Source of the DNA: Ignavibacteria bacterium
GTDB taxonomy: Bacteria; Bacteroidota; Ignavibacteria; Tepidaquicellales; Tepidaquicellaceae
Direction of reading: 5' to 3'
NCBI GenBank assembly: GCA_016710985.1
Contig: JADJTX010000052.1
Coordinates: 1 to 26,492 of the forward strand
DNA length: 26,492 nt
Shown: positions 17,394 through 25,778 of the stretch, piece by piece
Layout of the letters: each line of letters opens with the position of its first letter
How positions within the stretch are numbered: the first letter of the stretch is position 1
Position numbers and translations under genes: made by a program
The notes under the pieces: generated by a model
What the model saw: only the letters and a program-made list of their open reading frames with translations
Told to the model about the DNA's origin: nothing
Database searches by the model: none

Positions 17394-17879
17394 TTATGAT
17401 TTCTTCTGTGTCTTGTTCTTGGAATCACATTTAGTTCCGTCGCCACAATTTCCCTGTAATCCTTTTTCTTTTACAGAAGCAGCAATGATCTCAGGTGTTG
17501 TATCTGTTTCAAGGAAATATACTTTCACGCTTGTCATTTTAGATACCTGACATGTTTCACCGAAATTAACTTCCTTTACTCCGGCAATTCCCATGATGTT
17601 TTCTGTCATTCCGGGTTTGCAGTCGTCACAGCTTATCTTGTCTGTTACAAATTCATAAACTGCATATCCGTTCTTATCATCCGAGGTATTTGCGCCGCTC
17701 ATTTTTTTGTCAGTACATTCTGATTTACTTTCAGTTGAGCCTGCTTTTTGTGTGCAGGATGAGGAGCAGTCTTTCTTGCCGTCTTTATCATCAGCAATAA
17801 GACTATTGGACTGGGAATAAATGAAACCGAACACAAGTAAGACTACAAGTGATCCGATAATAATGATTTTGTTTTTCAT
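17394..17879 (-). CDS. Anchored/secreted HMA-like metal-binding protein
   Basis: 161 residues with an N-terminal hydrophobic signal or anchor (IIIIGSLVVLLVFGFIYS), a Cys/Lys/Asp-rich linker (CSSSCTQK, SECTDKK), and a ferredoxin-like domain from about 72 to 140. The CxxC metal site is SCDDC, followed by the GVKEVNFGE turn, a TSVKVYF strand and a DTTPEIIAASVKEKG helix, the layout of heavy-metal-associated domains. The C-terminus has two more Cys. It could bind copper or a similar ion outside the cytoplasm. No metal transporter is adjacent. It is convergent with dnaB and has the unknown anchored protein upstream. Confidence 0.7.
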   Translation of the reverse strand: MKNKIIIIGSLVVLLVFGFIYSQSNSLIADDKDGKKDCSSSCTQKAGSTESKSECTDKKMSGANTSDDKNGYAVYEFVTDKISCDDCKPGMTENIMGIAGVKEVNFGETCQVSKMTSVKVYFLETDTTPEIIAASVKEKGLQGNCGDGTKCDSKNKTQKKS

Positions 17880-17920
17880 AAGATTATGTTTTTTAAGTTA
17901 ATGAATGTTATTTTTAATAT

Positions 17921-18751
17921 TTAATTGCATGAATTTTCATTGTCATTATCAACATTAATATTAATTTCGTTTTCGTCATTATTATTAATGTGAACTTTTG
18001 GAGTGATTATCTCCGTTCTTTTTCCGTTAATGATTTTAGTTTTTCTCTTGTATTCAACTTTGTAATTTTTACAATCTGTCTTTTTCTCGTTTCCGGGAGC
18101 TGTATAATTTATTCCGTTTGAATTAGAATTGGACTGTGATGAGTTGTTTCCTGTAACGTAATTATACTCAAAACCGTTTCCTTTATATTCTGCATCACCT
18201 TTACGGTAATTATTATATGTCTTGATCTGCGACTGCTCAAAATTTTTGTTCATCTTTTCTGATCTACGCTCAAATCTTTTGGTATCTGCGACTTCATCAT
18301 TCTTATTCTTTAAGAGATCACTGAGTTCTTTGAGAGGTTTCAAACGTGACTTGGATCTGTCAGTTTTTATTAACTCATTAAGCTCTGCAGTAAAGTCTGT
18401 GTCTTTATCAGGCACAGGTCTGTCAAATTTTGCCTGATTGTTTTTTACAAAATCAGAAAATAACTCTTCACCCGGGACAGTTATCCCGTTATTCTGAAAC
18501 TCGATGGTGTTTCTTTTCTTTATATAAAATTTAGAGTTTTTCTTTTTTGACTTTATAACGGAGTTATCAGAAATGCTTTTAACCGGAAAGTAATCAGAAG
18601 ACAAATACTGTTCTTCCATTTCATTAGAGCTCAATGCAGCTTTAATGGAGCTCTGTACATTCTCATTTATATCCTGCCCGAACATATAATATATGAAACC
18701 CGCAAGAAGGGATACAATTACGGAAGACACAAAGCGAGATTTATCTTTCAT
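17921..18751 (-). CDS. Anchored, Asn/Lys-rich protein of unknown function
   Basis: 276 residues. An N-terminal hydrophobic segment (VIVSLLAGFIYYMFG, 10-24) could be a signal anchor. The remainder is hydrophilic: a Lys-rich part (70-80), a charged helical part (100-180) with repeated LKELSDLLKNKND-type heptads, and a low-complexity Asn/Ser tail ending in an acidic NDENEININVDNDNEN run. I recognise no family. It lies between the metal-binding protein (41 bases downstream) and the M48 protease (74 bases upstream), all reading the same way. Confidence 0.6.
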   Translation of the reverse strand: MKDKSRFVSSVIVSLLAGFIYYMFGQDINENVQSSIKAALSSNEMEEQYLSSDYFPVKSISDNSVIKSKKKNSKFYIKKRNTIEFQNNGITVPGEELFSDFVKNNQAKFDRPVPDKDTDFTAELNELIKTDRSKSRLKPLKELSDLLKNKNDEVADTKRFERRSEKMNKNFEQSQIKTYNNYRKGDAEYKGNGFEYNYVTGNNSSQSNSNSNGINYTAPGNEKKTDCKNYKVEYKRKTKIINGKRTEIITPKVHINNNDENEININVDNDNENSCN

Positions 18752-18825
18752 AATAATTGTAATTAAAGTTATTTAATGATGATTTTAAGCCTGCTCAATA
18801 TACAGTTTTTAATTAAAAAATGAAA

Positions 18826-19617
18826 TTATTTTTTTCTATACTCCTGAATGTATTTTTTTATTTCCTGAATCCTGTTCTCAGGGTACGGATGAGTGCTCAA
18901 AAACTCCGGCTGTCTCTGACCTCCGGATGCCTCTTCCAGAATTTCCATTACTTCTATCTGTGCCTCCGGCTTATAACCGGTTTCAAATAAGTATTTTACT
19001 CCGAATCTGTCAGCTTCGATCTCATCTTCTCTTCCGTATTTCATGTTGATGACGCTGCCGACATACTGTGCAATTGCTGACTGCATACCGGGACTGTTAG
19101 GGTCGGAGGTAGCAATTGTTGTAGCGGAAATTAATCCCTGTGTGAGCTCATCTTTAGCCATTTGTTCCGCAGAATGCCTTCCGATTACATGACCTATCTC
19201 ATGACCGAGCACTCCGGCGAGTTCATCCTCTGTTTTCAATAAATTCAGCAGACCCATTGTAATAAATATCTGCCCGCCCGGAAGAGCAAAAGCATTGATT
19301 GTTTTTGTATCGGCGAGAACGTGAAAATCAAATTTATAAACAGTCTTTCCGGCTTCAGTGTTGTTTACTAATTTCTGTCCTACTCTGTCTACCATTGCGT
19401 TGATCTTAGGGTCCCGGGATTCTCCGCCCATTTGCTGTATCATCTGAGGCGCGCTCTGCAGACCTAAAACTATTTCCTGTTCCTGTGTAAGGTTCACTCT
19501 TTGCTTCTCACCTGTGACCGGATTTATTTCTGTTTTACTGAAATAAGATATGACTGCAATTACTGCAATCAGAATTGCAATGAGTATTCTTGGATTTGAT
19601 AAAAGTCTTCTAAGCAT
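18826..19617 (-). CDS. M48 family metalloprotease
   Basis: Zinc metallopeptidase of the Ste24/HtpX/BepA superfamily. One N-terminal membrane segment (11-25) is followed by the peptidase domain with HEIGH at 139-143 and the third ligand in EADRFGVKY (Glu201). There is no TPR domain at the C-terminus, so it resembles LoiP-like or the peptidase half of BepA, which degrade or help fold envelope proteins. The preserved HPYPENRI motif near the end is common in the family. An AAGGAG ribosome-binding site sits ten bases before the ATG at 19617. It is the first gene of the three-gene minus-strand group. Confidence 0.92.
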   Translation of the reverse strand: MLRRLLSNPRILIAILIAVIAVISYFSKTEINPVTGEKQRVNLTQEQEIVLGLQSAPQMIQQMGGESRDPKINAMVDRVGQKLVNNTEAGKTVYKFDFHVLADTKTINAFALPGGQIFITMGLLNLLKTEDELAGVLGHEIGHVIGRHSAEQMAKDELTQGLISATTIATSDPNSPGMQSAIAQYVGSVINMKYGREDEIEADRFGVKYLFETGYKPEAQIEVMEILEEASGGQRQPEFLSTHPYPENRIQEIKKYIQEYRKK

Positions 19618-19645
19618 GTTTTAAATCTCCTTATCGAAAGTTATT

Positions 19646-19661
19646 TGTAACTGAAGTTACA
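19646..19661. promoter_or_regulatory. Operator-like palindrome upstream of the M48 gene
   Basis: TGTAAC-TGAA-GTTACA is a perfect 6-bp inverted repeat 29 bases upstream of the protease start. It could be a regulator site or a leader hairpin. No regulator is visible. Confidence 0.3.
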
Positions 19662-19788
19662 CCTTAACTTTCATTAATTAAATCCGGTTTAAAAGTAACA
19701 TTGAGGTTATCCGTAAAATATTCTCAGTTTCTTTTAAAACTCACATAATTTAAATTTTTTTATTTTATAATATAACTTATAAATTTTT

Positions 19789-19839
19789 GTCACATTTATT
19801 TTTTCAATTTAGCATAATAAACTTAACGATAAATGTGAC
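19789..19839. repeat. Perfect 11-bp inverted repeat
   Basis: GTCACATTTAT (19789-19799) and ATAAATGTGAC (19829-19839) are exact complements around 29 bases. The right arm lies inside the end of the primase-like frame and the stop codon lies inside the loop, so this element marks where that gene was cut. Confidence 0.7.
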
Positions 19840-19974
19840 GTTATTATTTATATATCCTTCACCTCTTAATTCTTTGTTCTTTTTTTGGTATGGGATGTTA
19901 AGCCAATCCAGAATGTCAGTAAAGAGAATTGATTTACTGATTTCAGCGAAGTTTAAAAATTCTTGTTTTGACAA
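19804..19974 (-). pseudogene. Truncated N-terminus, possibly of a mobile-element primase-like protein
   Basis: A 56-codon frame from TTG at 19974, supported by a strong ribosome-binding site (AAAGGAG, seven bases before the start). It reads MSKQEFLNFAEISKSILFTDILDWLNIPYQ and then KKNKELRGEGYI. The TDILDWLNIPY and ELRGEG pattern reminds me of the start of CHC2 zinc-finger/toprim primase-like proteins from mobile elements, but no Cys-His zinc site is present because the frame changes character after GEGYI and stops 14 residues later within an inverted repeat. Gene start convincing, family call weak. Its leader is the candidate structured RNA at 20020-20212. Confidence 0.4.
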
Positions 19975-20019
19975 GGTACAACTCCTTTCATTTTAATGAT
20001 TTGAGTTTATTGTAGCAAG

Positions 20020-20066
20020 AAAAAGCAAAAAAGTCAGCATCTTGTTTGAGGCTGACTTTCTGCTTA
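20020..20066 (-). terminator. Terminator upstream of the truncated gene
   Basis: On the minus strand AAAGTCAGC (20059-20051) pairs with GCTGACTTT (20038-20030) and is followed by TTTTGCTTTTTC. It ends transcription coming from the structured region at 20067-20212 and lies 45 bases before the next ribosome-binding site. Confidence 0.75.
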
Positions 20067-20212
20067 AAATATAAACTGCAAACATATATAGAAGTTTATT
20101 TTACGACCTAACTCCTACATAGTGCCTAAGCTAACCGAGGTCGTCTTTGTATGATGTTTACTACGGATTACCGCTTATATTCCAATTGGAACACGGACAT
20201 CACACAAATAAC
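20067..20212 (-). ncRNA. Candidate structured RNA of unknown class
   Basis: A non-coding stretch with several nested complementary segments: ACGACCT (20103-20109) with AGGTCGT (20138-20144), TGATGT (20152-20157) with ACATCA (20197-20202), CGGATTACCG as a small inner hairpin, and the palindrome TTCCAATTGGAA. On the minus strand a TATAAT box (20224-20219) lies just upstream and the hairpin/T-run at 20020-20066 closes it, which would give an RNA of roughly 190 nt. I do not recognise tmRNA, SRP, RNase P or 6S signatures. The stems are short, so this needs comparative support. Confidence 0.35.
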
Positions 20213-20319
20213 AGTTAAATTATACCATGGGACTATTGCCCAAAATCATGGCAGCAGCTTACTTTATTATTATATCAAAAATTTATAATATTAAACTTTT
20301 ACGAATTCAACTGTAAGAA

Positions 20320-20820
20320 CTAAGAGAATAAAGATGATTGAGGTAGTTTTGATTGTTCTGTTTCACGAATCATGTTGCCGTTATTGTCATAAGTATATTG
20401 GTCAGCGCTTCCGGTGACTTTTCTTAATTTGTTTGTTCCGGAATTATAGCTATAGGCGAAACTATCAATGATGTTTCCATCGCCATTATATCTTTTCAGC
20501 ATTGTTATATTACCTGCGCTGGCATATGCGTTCTCTACTCGGAATGAGCTGCCCCCTGATCTAACAGCTAGCAAAAGTCGATTTGATTTATCATAAGTAT
20601 AATTAAAAGTCAGTTCATCCGTTTTTGCAAAATTGTCATTATAGCTTCCTGAAAGCTCCTGTGATTTTACATTCCCGTTTTTGAAATATGTGTTTGTATA
20701 GCCAAACATTTCCCCTGAGTTTTGCATATATTCAATCCAGTTGCGTTTTGTGTAACCGAAGTGATTTTTAATTGTTTCGTCATTAAAGAGACCGGCTAAC
20801 ACCTGTAAGTTTTCATTACA
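20320..20820 (-). pseudogene. Orphan Rhs core fragment
   Basis: A 160-residue YD-repeat piece without a start or toxin tip. It aligns in order with the main Rhs gene: YTKRNWI, YTNTYFKNGNVKSQ, LTFNYTYDKSNRLL, AGNITMLKRYN, TYDNNGNMI. The matching segment of the main gene is about 22850-23290. The match begins abruptly near 20820 and ends shortly after NNGNMIRE with an unrelated tail. Such partial core copies downstream of a toxin/immunity pair are typical remnants of Rhs tip exchange. Confidence 0.75.
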
Positions 20821-20824
20821 TTAA

Positions 20825-21040
20825 TGGGAGGACTCTGCGTTGAAGCGCTCTCACTCGCAGAGTCTCCGCTTAAATTCTACTCTTACTTCAAAATGTCACA
20901 AGCAGAATCACTCTGCGAGGACGGGAAAAATCAACTTTTCAAACATACGAGTCCTCCGCACAAGCTTATTTCTTACTTCAAAATGTTTAAAATGCGAAGT
21001 GACACTGCTGCAACGACGAGGAGTATCCGTTTCTATCATA
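20825..21040. repeat. About 90-bp tandem direct repeat with palindromic arms
   Basis: Two related units start at 20860 and 20949. Each begins GAGTC(C)TCCGC and carries TCTTACTTCAAAATGT (20881-20896 and 20971-20986, exactly 90 bases apart). The left flank forms a perfect hairpin, GACTCTGCG (20831-20839) with CGCAGAGTC (20856-20864), and GGAGGACTC (20827-20835) pairs with GAGTCCTCC (20949-20957). It fills the gap between the orphan Rhs fragment and the membrane protein gene. No coding potential is evident. Confidence 0.6.
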
Positions 21041-21061
21041 AGATGCGGTGACTATGAGTTA

Positions 21062-21571
21062 TTATTGCAAAATATCATAAAGAAATAAATGAAATAAAGT
21101 TATTAAAATTAATCCACCGATTAATAATGCAAATTTGGAATTAAGAAATTTTCGTTTATTATATATACAAATTGTATATAAGTAGAATGAAAATACAATA
21201 CTTCCTACAAATGATAAATTATTTGAACCCAAAAGGATATTCTCATTATATTTAACCTTATCATAGTAGAACACACTGCCATAAATTATTTCCGTCCATA
21301 TTAAAAATAATAAAATCAGGGTAATTATATTTGAAACTTTAGAAATAAATATTCCATTATTATTCCCTTTTGTATTTTGAACAATTTCAATAATTAAAAT
21401 AACAAGTAGAAATAAATCTAGAAAAATTGAAGTCAAATAAAATAAATAAGTCTTAACTGAATAATTGTAGCTAGGATCATTGTTTGTTAAAGTTAATACT
21501 GCATAATTAACTAAAATAAATATTATTAGGAAGAAAATTAATAATAAATTAGAGAATTTTTTTACATTCAT
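21062..21571 (-). CDS. Five-helix membrane protein, candidate immunity protein
   Basis: 169 residues with five hydrophobic segments at about 7-28, 41-65, 80-98, 119-138 and 147-168, joined by short Asn/Lys-rich loops. I recognise no family. Its ATG overlaps the stop codon of the Rhs gene (TAATG), so translation is coupled to the toxin tip. Position directly after an Rhs toxin tip is where the cognate immunity gene is expected, and the tip is predicted to act on cell-wall peptides, so a membrane protein facing the periplasm would be in the right place. The gene is markedly AT-rich compared with the housekeeping genes, as is common for such modules. Function inferred from position only. Confidence 0.7.
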   Translation of the reverse strand: MNVKKFSNLLLIFFLIIFILVNYAVLTLTNNDPSYNYSVKTYLFYLTSIFLDLFLLVILIIEIVQNTKGNNNGIFISKVSNIITLILLFLIWTEIIYGSVFYYDKVKYNENILLGSNNLSFVGSIVFSFYLYTICIYNKRKFLNSKFALLIGGLILITLFHLFLYDILQ

Positions 21572-22002
21572 TAAGGCATAGGATAAAATTTAGAATAATC
21601 AACATTTAGAAGCATAGATTTATTATGATTTAGAAATTCTTTATAGAAGGTATACATTTTTGATGTAAGGTCAATACATCCAATTGATCCTGGGCTAATT
21701 CCGCCATGGATTGTAAAACCGTCAGTTCTATAGGATAGATTATCTGGAGTAGGGTAAATGTTTATATAGGCCTCACCTTGGCCAGCAAATGATATATCCA
21801 CTTGAGCATATCAATTGGATCGCGAGATTTATCAATTCCATAAGCATTTTGTGGATCAACGATCCCACCATCCTTCTGGTATAGGACCGTAATTTTCGTT
21901 ACCCTGCTTGTTTGGTTGGGCTCTTTTCTTTTCATCCAGAATTCCAGACACAGCATTCCAAATCATTATTTGTCCATTCTCTTGTAACCATTGTAACTCG
22001 AA
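21571..22002 (-). other. L,D-transpeptidase-like toxin domain (DUF2778/Tlde1 type) at the Rhs tip
   Basis: The last 140 residues of the Rhs protein. The domain begins FELQWLQENGQIMIWNAVSG, continues NYGPIPEG and VDPQNAYGIDKSRDP, and ends with the catalytic block DGFTIHGGISPGSIGCIDL. The His (codon 21706-21708) and Cys (codon 21676-21678) are ten residues apart, the spacing reported for the His/Cys pair of Salmonella Tlde1. Tlde1-type effectors cut or exchange peptidoglycan stem peptides in the target periplasm. Two single-base problems (near 21880 and 21812) interrupt it as sequenced, yet both catalytic residues and their context are perfect, which favours sequence error or recent damage. Confidence 0.75.
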
Positions 22003-24996
22003 ACCTTGAAAAAACAATAATTCATTATAGCCTTGCGTCCATTCGATAATCTTATTTCCTTGTTCATCATATTCTCCAGTCCAAACATTTTTGCTTTGCG
22101 CTTCCTCATCATACTCCCAAGCTCCTCCTCCTTCGTCGTCATACATATAAAACCAATCTTCACCAGTTGGATCAATTATTCGTAGAGGATTATCCGCACA
22201 ATAAACATAACTCCCCCAGCCAAAACTACTACTCAGAATCGGTTCAACCGAATTAAATATTCCTGTTCTTGAATTATAATTTCTAGCATATGAATAATCA
22301 TAATCACTCTCCACATCTCTCTCCTTCGATGTAAATTTGAATTTTGAACCTTCATCTATTGTAGGTTCCTCACTGTTAAATTGTCTGCCCAGCATTATAT
22401 GTCCCCATGGGTCGTAATCCTGAGATGATATCAAATTTCCTTCACTATCGAACACTGTTCTTACGGAACCAAGATGATCTTTCAAATAATAAAATGCTAA
22501 ATTATCCTGGTTTAGATATCCAACCATATCAAGCCCATATATTGGATATTGCAGTATTTCATCGTAACGGTAAATTGCAACCTCTCTTCCAGATATATCT
22601 CGGCTATAGATTTCTTTATAATATAACTGCAGATCATCAGTCGGAGGTGGTGAATCAGAATATACAGGTCGCTGGGGTGGCTCGGTTGTTCCAAGAAACT
22701 GATAAATTGCCTTTTCAGTCCTGTTGCCGGCTTCATCATAATAGAAAAATGTATAAAAAATAATACTGTCATTTTCTATGTTCTGCTTGAATCTGAGCCG
22801 TGTGAGAAGATTCCTGTGGTCATACTCCATATATTTATTCTGATTGACATCATCACGAATCAAATTTCCCACGGTATCATATGCATACTGGCTTGCTGTT
22901 CCGGTAACTTTTTTAAGTTTGTTGGTACCCGGATAATAAATGTAAGTAAAATCATCGGTAATACTTCCCTGCCAGTTATATCTTTTAAGCATTGTAATAT
23001 TTCCCGCACTATCATATTCATTATTGACCTCATAATTTTTTCCCGATGTAGTAGTTGTCAATAATCTGTTTGATTTATCATAAGTAAATGAAATGTCAGG
23101 TCATCATTATTATCAAAACTTTTATTATAATCACCTGTAAGTGATTGTGATTTCACGTTTCCATTTTTAAAGTATAGATTTGTATAATTTAGAATATCAC
23201 TTGAATTAGTTACGGTTGATATCCAATTACGGTTTGTGTATGAGAGGTCATTTGACATTAGTCCATTGTGAAAGATCTGCTGAGTAACCTGAGAATTTTC
23301 ATTATATTCATATTCACTGAAAATTGTTTGCTGCGGGGCGTTTGGAGGTACTTCCAAATCCTGAAAAACCTTTTGCAGCCTCCCTGAATAATCATAGGTA
23401 TAAGCGAATGTCTTTTCATCTCCGTCTTTAGAATGTTTATAAGTAATTATTTGATCTTGCGAGTTATAAGTGTATTCTGTTATTAATGTATCAAACCCTG
23501 CAATAATATTCCACATCTTTATGACTCTCCCTCTTACGTCATAGCGGTAATATTTGAAATTCCATGTATCAGTTTTTACTGTCCGGTATGCCGTTGCTGC
23601 AAGATTTCCTTTGGTGTAGTTTAATTGTACTGAATAGCCTGAAACCCCTGTGAAAAAACTGTTTATTATTGCGGATGAGATTGTATCATACACATTAACT
23701 GTCAAATATTCACCTTGAGTAGATGGTTGAAATTGAATCCCATCATTAGGATCTGTACTTTGCATAATTGTTTCACCAATTCCAGTGAGCCTGTTCAACC
23801 CATCATAGCTCCTGTACGCAAATTTATTTGAATTAGTAGTTTTCTGTTTACGATCTTGTGAATAAATCAGATTATTATTTTTATCGTAATAAAAATCTGT
23901 TAATCCTGCATCGGGAGTGTCACGTTTTGATTGTCTTCCGAAGCCATCATAGGTGTAAATGATATCAAGATTGTTTGGAGTCCTTACCTGTATAACTCTA
24001 TATAAACTGTCGTATTTATAATCGGTGATTAAAGATGCGATTGGTGGATTTTCAATCTGAGAATAAATAGCTGCATATTTTATTTCGCGCCTTAAATTTC
24101 CTACTGCATCATAAAATTTGTCAAAATAATTTCCGGCTTCATCTGTAAATTTCCCGCATTTCAACTACACCATTAACGGTTCCAAAATAATAGCTCAACC
24201 CATTTTGATAAGAATAAGAATTTAAAGTAAAACTTGTATCAGCATTTTTAATTTTTGAAAGTTGTTGCAAACCATCGTAAGAAAATCTTGTAATATTGCC
24301 GGTTGCATCAATATTTTCTAAAGGTTTATTTAAATAATTAAATTTGTACAAGTAAGAATTTGAATCGGTATCACTCGTAAAAATATCTTTTCTTTGAATA
24401 TTGCCAAACTCATCAATAGAATATTTTATTTTGCTTCGATCATCGGTAAGACTATTTCTAACTAAATATTGTGATACAGTATGCTGTACATCATCATAAA
24501 AGTATTTTATTGTTCCTCCAATGATTATAGGTTCATTAAGTGTATCTGATATATTTATTTTTCCTGCTACAGTTAATTGCGGAGCCTCATTTATTTGCCA
24601 AGAGTTTGCACCCGGTTGGTCTCCAAAATCATGAAATTTCATTGAGAAACTATGATCAGGGCCTGGATCTCCCATGTCTCCTCCATATGTCACCATTTAT
24701 AAGCATACCACTTTAGAATTTTTCCTTGTGAATTTAAACCTTCTACTACGTTTCTTAACATTAAAGGAGTTGATGGTAAATCGGCGTTACACTAATCTCC
24801 CGTGAACTACTTGCAGTAATACTATTTTTATTATAATCACTTGGTAAACATCGATAAAGTGTCATTATAAATTGAATTTATCGGAATTAAACGAGTATGG
24901 TATGTTGGAGAAGGATGATTATATTCTCTAATTCCGACTCAAGGTTGCGAAGTCGACTGAATCAATATTTAAAATTAGCTTAGTATTATTCAATTT
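21571..24996 (-). pseudogene. Rhs/YD-repeat protein with C-terminal toxin tip (several frameshifts, 5' end lost)
   Basis: About 1,100 residues when joined across frames. Long YD-repeat array (YKYDSLYRVIQVRT, YTYDGFGRQSKRD, YDGLNRLTGIGE, YDVRGRVIKMW and others) is followed by the Rhs core end: YYLKDHLGSVRTVFD, QDYDPWG, YSYARNYNSRTGIFNSVEP and NPLRIIDPTGEDWF. Frames change near 24145 (one extra G), 23090 (one missing T), 21880 and 21812 (one missing G). Further upstream the pieces LPSTPLMLRNVVEGLNSQGKIL (about 24720-24785) and IREYNHPSPTYHTRLIPIN (about 24875-24935) continue it in other frames. The start is not found; sequence similarity fades near 24996 where a different, plus-strand coding fragment begins. 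No signal peptide or secretion domain is therefore visible. Confidence 0.85.
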
Positions 24997-25372
24997 AAAA
25001 AAGCAGCCCTTCTTGACGAATATTGATTACTTTCAAAGTTCACATTCATATAAAGGTATGGGCAACTTGGAAGAAGATATCTCTCCGAGCATGCTGAAGC
25101 TAAACGTGCTTTACAAAAACCCGGTAAAAAGTCCAAGTGGTATGGCTTTAAAAGGCGATAGTTAGGTTTCAAGAAACAAGACCGAGAGTAATAAATCCGG
25201 TAGTTTCAAAGATAAGATTCACGACTTAAATTACAAAAGATACGTGAATGATCTTGATAACGGCAAACCAAAGGTCAGTGTAGTATATGGATCAGAGGAA
25301 GAAATACAACCTGCTAAGAGCAGATTTATTAATGATATATTTGATAAAAAGGTAATCGTTACGAGTAATTAA
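24997..25372 (+). pseudogene. Degraded plus-strand gene fragment, family unknown
   Basis: No frame with a start codon spans this stretch, but protein-like text shifts between frames: KKAALLDEY (25000-25023), then GQLGRRYLSEHAEAKRAL and KPGKKSKWYGFKRR (25060-25158, TAG), then VSRNKTESNKSGSFKDK...KPKVSVVYGSEEEIQPAK...FDKKVIVTSN (25166-25372, TAA). The strongly basic middle and charged end suggest a nucleic-acid-binding protein, but I do not recognise a family. It overlaps the point where Rhs similarity ends, so it may belong to an element that truncated the Rhs gene. Confidence 0.35.
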
Positions 25373-25446
25373 TATAGTTAATATATTAATTAAAATCTTC
25401 TTGCTATTATCTTAAGGTATGTCTAATTTTGTAAAGCAAAATAAAT

Positions 25447-25478
25447 AACCCCCTTTGGATATATTTCAAAGGGGGTTT
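25447..25478. terminator. Strong hairpin AACCCCCTTTG / CAAAGGGGGTTT
   Basis: A perfect 11-bp stem around a 9-base loop, between the degraded plus-strand gene and the minus-strand small genes. On the minus strand it is followed by ATTTATTTTG, so it can terminate the small-gene transcript; on the plus strand the T's are within the stem. Confidence 0.8.
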
Positions 25479-25552
25479 GGTGTCTCTGAAAAATCCCAGG
25501 TAAGAATAACAATTACCAAGGGTTTGTTTCTTGAGCATTTAAGCCTATCCGC

Positions 25553-25702
25553 TTATTTGCTCTTTTTTTTGTGGTCGCGAGCTTGCGTTAATACAGAAGC
25601 TGCGACTTCTTTGACTTCTTTGGATGTTCTTTTATCCCGAAGAAGTTTTGATGCAATACTTGCCACTTTGGGCGAAGTATGCTCATTTTTTGTTTTTCCC
25701 AT
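25553..25702 (-). CDS. Small basic protein, 49 aa
   Basis: Starts MGKTKNEHTSPKVASIASKLL and continues with KRTSKEVKEVAASVLTQARD to a Lys-rich end. The pattern of two amphipathic helices with regular Ala/Val/Leu resembles short hypothetical proteins that are widespread in bacteria and sit in accessory regions. The opposite strand carries a hydrophobic frame here (25455-25784) that is only its shadow. No function known to me. It follows the next small gene by 74 bases and ends about 75 bases before a hairpin terminator. Confidence 0.65.
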   Translation of the reverse strand: MGKTKNEHTSPKVASIASKLLRDKRTSKEVKEVAASVLTQARDHKKKSK

Positions 25703-25733
25703 TTTGTTATTTTTCTTATGGTTATTGAATCCC

Positions 25734-25778
25734 CTCGCTTTTGCGAGACGGTGTAGCTTTAAGGATGATCATCATCCT
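25734..25778. promoter_or_regulatory. Two hairpins between the small genes
   Basis: CTCGC-TTTT-GCGAG (25734-25747) and AGGATGAT-C-ATCATCCT (25762-25778). The second overlaps the stop codon of the upstream small gene. They could act as processing or attenuation structures between the two 49-residue genes. Confidence 0.4.

Noticed and set aside
20150..20200. CRISPR-like repeat ending in CCAATTGGAAC
   Set aside because: Only one copy exists, with no spacers or cas genes.
20824..21088. Plus-strand frames in the tandem-repeat spacer
   Set aside because: The frames read through the repeated palindromic units and show no protein-like pattern or ribosome-binding site.
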